Positions 57,320 through 64,000 of a stretch of DNA of 64,000 bases are shown piece by piece. The notes under the pieces are model-generated. The model was not told where the DNA came from. It saw only the letters and a program-made list of their open reading frames with translations, and ran no database searches. Source of the stretch: Terriglobia bacterium (GTDB lineage: Bacteria; Acidobacteriota; Terriglobia; Bryobacterales; UBA6623); NCBI GenBank assembly GCA_009838515.1, contig VXRL01000002.1, forward strand, positions 209,248 to 273,247, written 5' to 3'. Each line of letters begins with the position of its first letter. Position 1 is the first letter of the stretch. The translations under genes were made by a program, and so were the position numbers.

Positions 57320-57943
57320 ATGCCTGATACCCCAAATTCGGACGACAAGCCGCGTCCGGCGCCGAGCGCTCGCCCGCCAGCGGCCGCAGGCGCCGACCGC
57401 CCGGTTCGCCGGCCCGTGCCCAAGAAACCCGCGGAGATGCCCTGCGAGCCTTGGGAGGGCGCCCTGCCCGCAGCTCTGCAGGAGCGATTCAGCGACCGCC
57501 TCAGCAGGGTTGTGCTGCTAGGTGGCCAGAAGCTCCTGGTCGCGGAAATCGCGGCGGCGTTCGAGATCCTGTCGTGCCTCAAGCAGGAGCACGGCTTCGA
57601 CTACCTCGTTGACGTGACCGCTGTCCACTGGCCGGACAAGCCCGAGCAGTTCGAGATCGTCTGGACTCTCTACTCGTTCTCAGCCAACGAGCGCGTCCGG
57701 CTCAAGGCCGGACTGGCCGAGGGCCAGCCGGTCCCCAGCGCCACAGCTCTTTACAGTTCCGCCAACTGGCTCGAGCGCGAGGTCTACGACATGTTCGGCA
57801 TTGAGTTCCAGGATCATCCCGACCTCCGCCGCATCCTGATGCCGGACGAATGGGAGGGCTTCCCCCTGCGCAAGGAGTACGGCATCGTGCAGCAGGATTC
57901 CGATTGGGTTCGCGAGAACCTCAAGATCGAGAGCGCGCAGTAA
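57320..57943 (+). CDS. nuoC: NADH-quinone oxidoreductase subunit C
   Basis: 207 residues. The first 40 are rich in Pro, Ala and Arg and look disordered, an extension not usual for NuoC. The 30-kDa subunit domain follows: [29 protein letters not shown] and the signature [39 protein letters not shown]. It is part of the peripheral arm of complex I next to NuoD. It starts the nuo cluster here; nuoA and nuoB are not upstream. Its stop overlaps nuoD in TAATG. Confidence 0.92.
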   Translation: MPDTPNSDDKPRPAPSARPPAAAGADRPVRRPVPKKPAEMPCEPWEGALPAALQERFSDRLSRVVLLGGQKLLVAEIAAAFEILSCLKQEHGFDYLVDVTAVHWPDKPEQFEIVWTLYSFSANERVRLKAGLAEGQPVPSATALYSSANWLEREVYDMFGIEFQDHPDLRRILMPDEWEGFPLRKEYGIVQQDSDWVRENLKIESAQ

Positions 57944-59085
57944 TGGCAGAGACGACACTCGCCCCGCCCGAGGTTCAGGCAGAGACCCTGCTGGACAGCA
58001 ACGAGCTGGTCCTCAACATGGGGCCGCAACATCCCTCTACTCACGGCGTCCTGCGCGTGATCTTGAAGCTGGACGGCGAGACGGTGCTCGGCACCGATTG
58101 CGTGATCGGCTATCTGCACCGCGGCGTGGAGAAGATCGCGGAGAACCGCACCTTCCAGCAATTCGCGCCCTACGTGGACCGCATGGACTATGTGGCTGCC
58201 GTGTCCAACGGGCTCGGCTACTGCATGGCCGTCGAGAAGCTGCTCGACGCCGAGGTCCCGCCGCGAGCGCAAGCCGTGCGCGTGATCCTGACCGAGCTCA
58301 ACCGTATCGCCTCGCACTTGCTCTGGCTCGGGACCCACGCGCTCGACATCGGTGCGATCACGCCCGTCTTCCTCTGCTTCCGCGAGCGGGAGGAGGTCCT
58401 CAAAATCTTCGAGAACTATTGCGGCGCGCGCTTGACCACGCACGCCTTTCGCATCGGCGGGCTGCAGTACGAGACCTACGACACGTTCGAGAAGCAGTGC
58501 CTGGACTTGTGCGACCTGATGGAGCAGAAGCTCAAGGAGTACCACGACCTGCTGACCGGAAACCGCATCTGGGTCAGGCGCACCAAGGGCGTCGGCATCC
58601 TCAACGCGGCGGACTGCAAGGACTACGGAGTCACCGGGCCTCTGATCCGGGCGGCCGGCATCGAGTGGGACTTGCGCAAGGCGCAGCCTTACTGCGGCTA
58701 CGAGAACTACGACTTCGACATTCCGACCGCCGAGACGGGCGACACCTTCGACCGGTACATGGTGCGGATGGAAGAGATGGTCCAATCCTGCCGCATCATC
58801 CGCCAAGCGGTCGATGCTCTGCCGGAGGGGCCGATCAAGGGCAAGGTGGGCAAGGTCATCAAGCCGCCGCCGGGCGAAGCCTATGTCTCGATCGAGGCGC
58901 CCAAGGGCGAGCTCGGGTACTACATCGTCAGCGATGGCTCGCTGAATCCCTACCGCGTGCGGGTCCGCCCCCCTTCCTTCGTGAACCTGGGCGCGCTGGA
59001 CAAGATGTGCCGGGGCAGCTTGGTAGCTGACGTGGTCGCCATCATCGGGACCATCGACATCGTGCTGGGCGAGGTGGACCGCTAG
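57943..59085 (+). CDS. nuoD: NADH-quinone oxidoreductase subunit D
   Basis: 380 residues from ATG 57943, which shares an A with the nuoC stop. It is the 49-kDa subunit that forms the quinone pocket. Landmarks are [66 protein letters not shown] and the C-terminal [41 protein letters not shown] end. The length is typical of unfused NuoD. Confidence 0.95.
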   Translation: MAETTLAPPEVQAETLLDSNELVLNMGPQHPSTHGVLRVILKLDGETVLGTDCVIGYLHRGVEKIAENRTFQQFAPYVDRMDYVAAVSNGLGYCMAVEKLLDAEVPPRAQAVRVILTELNRIASHLLWLGTHALDIGAITPVFLCFREREEVLKIFENYCGARLTTHAFRIGGLQYETYDTFEKQCLDLCDLMEQKLKEYHDLLTGNRIWVRRTKGVGILNAADCKDYGVTGPLIRAAGIEWDLRKAQPYCGYENYDFDIPTAETGDTFDRYMVRMEEMVQSCRIIRQAVDALPEGPIKGKVGKVIKPPPGEAYVSIEAPKGELGYYIVSDGSLNPYRVRVRPPSFVNLGALDKMCRGSLVADVVAIIGTIDIVLGEVDR

Positions 59086-59093
59086 GACTGGCC

Positions 59094-60275
59094 ATGGAAC
59101 AACTGCTCGCGAACCCCTACGTGCCGCCCCTGATCCTGACGGCGGTGATCATTCTCGTGTTCCCGCTGATCGCGGGCTACATCGTGCTGGCCGAGCGCAA
59201 GGTGCTCGCCGATCTGCAGGTCCGGCTGGGGCCGATGCGGGTCGGCCCGTACGGCGTCCTGCAGCCGCTGGCCGACGCTCTCAAGCTGATGCTCAAGGAG
59301 GATGTCATCCCGTCGCAGTCCGACAAGTGGATCTTCTGGCTGGCGCCGGTGCTGTCGACCTTCACGGCCCTGTCGGCCTTCGCCGTCCTGCCCTTGAGCG
59401 ACAGGTTCTTTGTCGCCGACGTCAACATCGGCATCCTGTTCATCTTGGCGATGTCCTCGATCGGGGCCCTGGGGCTGATCTTGGGAGGGTGGTCGGCGAA
59501 TTCGAAGTACTCGCTGATGGGCTCGCTGCGCGCCGCGGCGCAGATGGTCAGCTACGAAGTGCCGCTGGGATTCGCGACCGTGACCGCCATCATGTGCGCC
59601 GGCACGCTGTCGATGCAGGGCGTGATTGCTTCGCAGCTCGAGCGCGGGGTGTGGGGAGCGTTCGACAACTACGGCTTGATGCTGATCCCCACCGTGCTGT
59701 TCATCATCGCCGGCACCGCCGAGACCAACCGGGCGCCGTTCGACCTGCCGGAAGCCGAGTCCGAACTCGTGGCCGGCTTTCACACCGAGTACTCCGGCTT
59801 CCGCTGGGCCCTGTTCTTCTTGGCCGAGTACGCCGCCATCGTAGTCATCAGCTCGCTCTGCGTGACGCTCTTCTTCGGCGGCTGGCTGCGCCCGTTTCCG
59901 AACGTCGCCGCCCTGGAGATGCCGCTCAACACGCTTTTCCCGGCTGCGCTGTTCGCCCTCATCGCTCTTGGCTGTTCCAAGGGGGTATTCCGCCAAGCGC
60001 TCGCCGGCTTTCGGTTAGTGATGGCCGCATTGACCGGACTGTTCCTGCTGGTGGGCGCGGCCTTCGCCCTGCCGGTCGCCAACGAGTTGATGATCGGGCT
60101 GTTCTGGTTCGCCTTCAAGCTCGCAGCGATGGTCTACCTGTTCATCTGGTACCGCGGCACGTTCCCGCGATTCCGGTACGACCAACTCATGGACGTCGGC
60201 TGGAGGTGGCTCATCCCGATCAGCATGTTCGGCCTGATCCTCAACGGAGTCGTGCAGCTATTTGCCCGCGGCTAG
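59094..60275 (+). CDS. nuoH: NADH-quinone oxidoreductase subunit H
   Basis: 393 residues with about eight transmembrane helices. It is the membrane subunit that links the quinone site to the proton channels. Landmarks are VLAERKVLADLQVRLGPMRVGPYGVLQPLADALKL, AETNRAPFDLPEAESELVAGFHTEYSG and FIWYRGTFPRFRYDQLMDVGWR. It starts 8 bp after nuoD. It is somewhat longer than E. coli NuoH, with an extra stretch near residues 260-330. Confidence 0.94.
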   Translation: MEQLLANPYVPPLILTAVIILVFPLIAGYIVLAERKVLADLQVRLGPMRVGPYGVLQPLADALKLMLKEDVIPSQSDKWIFWLAPVLSTFTALSAFAVLPLSDRFFVADVNIGILFILAMSSIGALGLILGGWSANSKYSLMGSLRAAAQMVSYEVPLGFATVTAIMCAGTLSMQGVIASQLERGVWGAFDNYGLMLIPTVLFIIAGTAETNRAPFDLPEAESELVAGFHTEYSGFRWALFFLAEYAAIVVISSLCVTLFFGGWLRPFPNVAALEMPLNTLFPAALFALIALGCSKGVFRQALAGFRLVMAALTGLFLLVGAAFALPVANELMIGLFWFAFKLAAMVYLFIWYRGTFPRFRYDQLMDVGWRWLIPISMFGLILNGVVQLFARG

Positions 60276-60312
60276 CGACTGGACCGAGTGCGATAATTAG
60301 GGGAGACGACCG

Positions 60313-60768
60313 ATGGCCAACCTCATCAATACCTTCCTGTTGACCGACCTGCTCAAGGGCCTTTGGACGACCTTCAAGAACCAGAAGCCATCCAAGGTTG
60401 TCACCGAGCAGTACCCTCTCAACCGGCCGCCGGTCGCGGAGCGCTACCGCGGGGCTCCCCGGCTGAACACCCACCCGGAGACCTCCGAGACGCTGTGCAT
60501 CTCTTGCAACCTTTGCGCGCTGGCCTGTCCGGAGCAATTGATTGTGGTCACTTCGGAGCGCAACCCCGAGACCAAGCGCAAGGATCTGACCACCTTCACC
60601 TACGACGTTTCGCGCTGCATGTTCTGTGGCCTGTGCGAGGACGCCTGCCCGGTCGATGCGCTCGAACTGACCCAGGACTTTGAACTTGCCACGTACACCC
60701 GCGAGGGCCAGATCTGGGACCGCCAGATGCTGGAAGAGGGGCCGCTGCCGGTGCGCTACACGCACTGA
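60313..60768 (+). CDS. nuoI: NADH-quinone oxidoreductase subunit I
   Basis: 151 residues. Two [4Fe-4S] ferredoxin motifs are complete: Cys62, 65, 68, 72 (CISCNLCALACP) and Cys102, 105, 108, 112 (CMFCGLCEDACP). They carry electrons to the N2 cluster region. The N-terminal helix LLTDLLKGLWTTFKN is usual for NuoI. GGGGAGA precedes the ATG. A 90-bp gap, large for this operon, separates it from nuoJ. Confidence 0.94.
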   Translation: MANLINTFLLTDLLKGLWTTFKNQKPSKVVTEQYPLNRPPVAERYRGAPRLNTHPETSETLCISCNLCALACPEQLIVVTSERNPETKRKDLTTFTYDVSRCMFCGLCEDACPVDALELTQDFELATYTREGQIWDRQMLEEGPLPVRYTH

Positions 60769-60810
60769 CGCGCGCCGCCCGGGCGTTTCGCGGGGAGCAG
60801 CTCCGGCAGG

Positions 60811-60819
60811 TGATATGCT
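60811..60819 (+). promoter_or_regulatory. Possible internal promoter before nuoJ
   Basis: TGA-TATGCT fits the extended -10 pattern seen elsewhere in the window and lies in the 90-bp nuoI-nuoJ gap. It could give a separate nuoJKLM transcript. Confidence 0.35.
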
Positions 60820-60858
60820 GTAGGGTTCATATTCCCGCCAAGCTTGCTCTGACCACTC

Positions 60859-61392
<534 letters not shown>

Positions 61393-61410
61393 CCGGGCGG
61401 TCCACACACG

Positions 61411-61719
61411 ATGCTGGAAGTCACCACCTCGCACTATGTCGTGCTGAGCACCCTGCTGATGCTGATCGGCGTGATCGGTATCCTGATCCGGCGCAACATC
61501 TTGGTGCTGCTGATGTCGGTCGAGCTGATCCTCAATGCCGTCAACATCAACCTAGTGGCTTTCTCGGCCTCGCTGCAGCAGGTGCACGGCCAAGTCTTCT
61601 CGATTTTCGTCATCACTGTCGCTGCCGCCGAGGCGGCGGTCGGCCTGGGCATATTGATCGCCTTGTTCCGCAACAAGCAAACCGTCCACGCCGACGAGAT
61701 CGACCTGTTGCGCTGGTAG
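61411..61719 (+). CDS. nuoK: NADH-quinone oxidoreductase subunit K
   Basis: 102 residues with three transmembrane helices, the standard size. Landmarks are IGVIGILIRRNILVLLMSVELILNAVNINLVAF with the conserved membrane glutamate, and ITVAAAEAAVGLGILIALFR with the second. Both glutamates are part of the proton path. Confidence 0.94.
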   Translation: MLEVTTSHYVVLSTLLMLIGVIGILIRRNILVLLMSVELILNAVNINLVAFSASLQQVHGQVFSIFVITVAAAEAAVGLGILIALFRNKQTVHADEIDLLRW

Positions 61720-61732
61720 GGGAGAGGGGCAG

Positions 61733-63832
61733 GTGTTCTTTCTAGAAAGTATCTGGCTGATCCCGATGTTCCCGCTCTTCGGAGCTGCTCTGATGCTGCT
61801 CGTCGGGCGCAGGCTGGACAGGCAGCACCCGCTCGGGCCGCCCGAGGACGACTCTCACGCGGCCCATCACGAGGCCTCGCCAGGGCGCAGACTGATCGAC
61901 ATCGTCTGCCCGGGCATGGTGCTGCTGTCCTTCCTGTTCTCGGTCGGCGCGATCTGGCAGCTTCAGGGCGTGCCCGGCCACAGCTACGAGGTCGTCAAGT
62001 GGACCTGGCTGGCGGGTCTTGACTCCGGCACCGAGGCCGGGCTGCGCGCCTTTACCGCCGATTGGGGCTTCTTGCTCGATTCGCTCAGTTCCGTGATGGT
62101 GCTGGTGGTTTCGGGCATCGGCTTCCTGATCCACGTCTACTCGACCGGCTACATGGCCCACGATGGCGGCTACTACCGCTTCTTCGGGTTCATGAACCTG
62201 TTCCTGTTCTTCATGCTGGTGCTGGTGCTGGCGAACAACTACGCACTGCTGTTCGTCGGCTGGGAGGGCGTCGGCTTCTGCAGCTTCGGCCTGATCGGCT
62301 TCTACTTCCGCAAGCAGTCCGCCTCCAATGCCGCCAACAAGGCGTTCATTGTCAATCGGGTCGGCGACGCCGGCTTCGTGCTCGGGATGCTGGCCACCTT
62401 TTCGATCCTGGGCACGCTCAAGTTCAGCGAGGTCGGCGCGGCGCTCGCCGCGGGCGGATTCCAGCTCGAGCAAGCCGCCGGCCCGCTGACGCTGATCGGC
62501 GTGTTGTTCTTCATCGGCGCCATGGGCAAGTCGGCCCAGCTCCCGTTGCACGTCTGGCTGCCGGACGCGATGGAGGGCCCCACACCCGTCTCGGCCCTGA
62601 TCCACGCCGCGACCATGGTCACGGCGGGCGTCTACCTCGTGGCGCGCTCCAGCCAGATCTATACCCTGGCGCCGAGCGCGATGCTTCTGGTGGCGGTGGT
62701 GGGCGGCGTCACGGCCATCTTCGCCGCTACGATCGGCCTGGTCCAGTACGACATCAAGAAGGTGCTGGCCTACTCGACCGTCTCGCAGCTGGGCTACATG
62801 TTCCTGGCTTGCGGCGTGGGCGCGTTCTGGGTCGGCATATTCCACCTCTATACCCACGCCTTTTTCAAGGCACTGCTCTTCCTCGGCTCCGGCTCGGTGA
62901 TCCACGCGGTAGGCGGAGAGCAGGACATGCGCAAGATGGGCGCCCTAAAGGACAAGATCCCGGTCACCTACAAGACCATGCTGGTGGGAGCCTTGGCCAT
63001 CGCCGGCATTCCCGGGCTGGCCGGCTTCTTCTCCAAGGACGAGATCCTGTGGAAGACCTTCTCCTCGCACCACACCTTGCTGTACGGGCTGGGGCTGGTC
63101 ACTGCGATGCTGACGGCCTTCTACATGTTCCGCCTGATCTACATGACCTTCTACGGAGACAACCGGGTCGATCCGGCGACGCACGTGCACGAGTCGCCGC
63201 GCTCGATGACCGTGCCGCTGGTCGTGCTGGCGGCGGGCAGCATCCTGGCCGGCTGGATCGGCACTCCGCCGGTGTTCGGCCCGGTGCACGATGCGTTGCC
63301 GAGCTTGGAGCACTGGCTGGCGGCGTCCGTGGTGGTCGAGGACGCGGCACATCACAGCGCGCTGCTGGAATGGGGCCTGATGGCATTGTCGGTGGCCCTC
63401 GCGCTGGGGGCCATTTTCTTGGCCACCCGCATGTTCCGCACCGCGCGCTACGAGGGCGAGCCGATGTCGGGGCTGCTCGGAGCCTCCCTGCACCGGTTGT
63501 TCTTGCGCAAGTACTGGGTGGACGAGATCTACGGCTCCGCCTTCGTCAACTTCGCTGCTAAGGGCGGCGGGCGCCGCCTCGTCAGCTTCGACGTGCGCGT
63601 GATCGACGCGGGAGTGAATGGGGCGGGCAGGCTGACTCGCATGATGTCGAACCTGACCAAGTTCCTCGACAAGTGGGTCGTGGACGGCATCGTCAACTTC
63701 GTGGGGTACGGCGTCAAGTTCGCCTCGTACCCGGTGCGCATGTTCCAGACCGGACTGGTCCAGAACTACGCGCTGTGGCTGCTGATCGGCCTGGGGATGG
63801 TCGCGGCGTACTTCTTTTTCACCATAACTTGA
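61733..63832 (+). CDS. nuoL: NADH-quinone oxidoreductase subunit L
   Basis: 699 residues from a GTG at 61733 with GGGGAGAGGGG upstream. It is the distal proton-pumping subunit with about 16 helices and the long lateral helix at the C-terminus. Landmarks are LLFVGWEGVGFCSFGLIGFY, LPDAMEGPTPVSALIHAATMVTAGVYLVAR, LAYSTVSQLGYMFLACG and IAGIPGLAGFFSKDEIL. A hydrophilic insert with many His and Asp lies near residues 30-60. Confidence 0.94.
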   Translation: MFFLESIWLIPMFPLFGAALMLLVGRRLDRQHPLGPPEDDSHAAHHEASPGRRLIDIVCPGMVLLSFLFSVGAIWQLQGVPGHSYEVVKWTWLAGLDSGTEAGLRAFTADWGFLLDSLSSVMVLVVSGIGFLIHVYSTGYMAHDGGYYRFFGFMNLFLFFMLVLVLANNYALLFVGWEGVGFCSFGLIGFYFRKQSASNAANKAFIVNRVGDAGFVLGMLATFSILGTLKFSEVGAALAAGGFQLEQAAGPLTLIGVLFFIGAMGKSAQLPLHVWLPDAMEGPTPVSALIHAATMVTAGVYLVARSSQIYTLAPSAMLLVAVVGGVTAIFAATIGLVQYDIKKVLAYSTVSQLGYMFLACGVGAFWVGIFHLYTHAFFKALLFLGSGSVIHAVGGEQDMRKMGALKDKIPVTYKTMLVGALAIAGIPGLAGFFSKDEILWKTFSSHHTLLYGLGLVTAMLTAFYMFRLIYMTFYGDNRVDPATHVHESPRSMTVPLVVLAAGSILAGWIGTPPVFGPVHDALPSLEHWLAASVVVEDAAHHSALLEWGLMALSVALALGAIFLATRMFRTARYEGEPMSGLLGASLHRLFLRKYWVDEIYGSAFVNFAAKGGGRRLVSFDVRVIDAGVNGAGRLTRMMSNLTKFLDKWVVDGIVNFVGYGVKFASYPVRMFQTGLVQNYALWLLIGLGMVAAYFFFTIT

Positions 63833-63869
63833 GGGAGAGCGGCTTGGACCTGACCGGTCGCGGGACACA

Positions 63870-64000
63870 ATGAGCGAACACATTCTGAGCATCATCTGGC
63901 TGACGCCGCTCGTCGGCATGATCGCGGTCATGTGCCTGCCCAAGGAGAGCAAGGACCTGATCCGCTACGTGGCCAACGGTTTCGCCGTGCTGGGGCTGCT
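63870..64000 (+). CDS. nuoM: NADH-quinone oxidoreductase subunit M, partial (3' end outside window)
   Basis: Only the first 43 codons are present, starting SEHILSIIWLTPLVGMIAVM, a hydrophobic NuoM-like N-terminus. Position directly after nuoL supports the call; the sequence alone would not. Confidence 0.8.
   Translation, partial: MSEHILSIIWLTPLVGMIAVMCLPKESKDLIRYVANGFAVLGL

Noticed and set aside
61742..62905. A 387-codon His/Gln/Asp-rich frame opposite nuoL
   Set aside because: It is the complement of hydrophobic membrane codons, a known artefact.

Overview
The window is GC-rich, gene-dense bacterial chromosome. It mixes conserved housekeeping genes (rlmB, aroC, pyrE, clpC, ribA, trmJ, acnA, ispH and most of a nuo operon) with a large secreted-enzyme region. 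That region holds DUF1501 proteins with twin-arginine signals, DUF1549/DUF1553 haem-motif proteins, PPC-domain proteins, sulfatases, a 3-keto-disaccharide hydrolase (DUF1080), a PIG-L deacetylase and beta-propellers. This gene set is typical of Planctomycetes, Verrucomicrobia and Solibacter/Bryobacter-type Acidobacteriota. I favour Acidobacteriota, but this is inference from gene content only.

Layout. 1-5312 (minus) is a three-gene module: DUF1549/1553, DUF1501, PPC-domain protein (the last runs off the left edge). 5698-10480 holds a B12-binding radical SAM enzyme, two decayed transposase fragments (ISAs1-like and IS1595-like), an SMP-30-like propeller, an SDR and a DUF309 protein. 10531-19177 (plus) has a PIG-L protein and then a second copy of the three-gene module in the opposite orientation. 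19174-32513 is a catabolic region: methyltransferase, esterase, sugar isomerase-like lipoprotein, amidohydrolase, an unusual threonine-type sulfatase homologue, a third DUF1549/1553 protein with extra haem motifs, DUF1080, a PQQ-type propeller and a sulfatase. Two short gene relics (a sulfatase 3' end at 20123 and a PPC fragment at 23779) show that this region has been rearranged.

32546-42248 is mostly housekeeping: a dicarboxylate symporter, DinB, an AbrB-type antitoxin with a toxin gene cut to 17 codons, rlmB, aroC-pyrE, clpC and a lactate permease. 42437-53017 has an HpnK-like deacetylase, ribA, an orphan LytS-type histidine kinase, a sulfatase, a paired acyl-CoA dehydrogenase operon, an EEP-family nuclease or phosphatase, a Fic-fold protein whose catalytic motif is lost, and trmJ. 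53036-64000 has acnA, ispH and nuoC-D-H-I-J-K-L-M; nuoM is cut by the right edge.

How the genes may work together. The exported proteins look like a kit for attacking sulfated or acetylated sugars, with the lactate permease and symporter taking up small organic acids. The DUF1501/DUF1549-1553/PPC modules have no settled biochemical role. Two regulatory patterns stand out. Many genes have a -10-like hexamer only 6-12 nt before the start codon, which suggests leaderless or near-leaderless mRNAs. A perfect 8-bp inverted repeat also brackets the extended -10 of clpC. I saw no tRNA, rRNA or CRISPR array.
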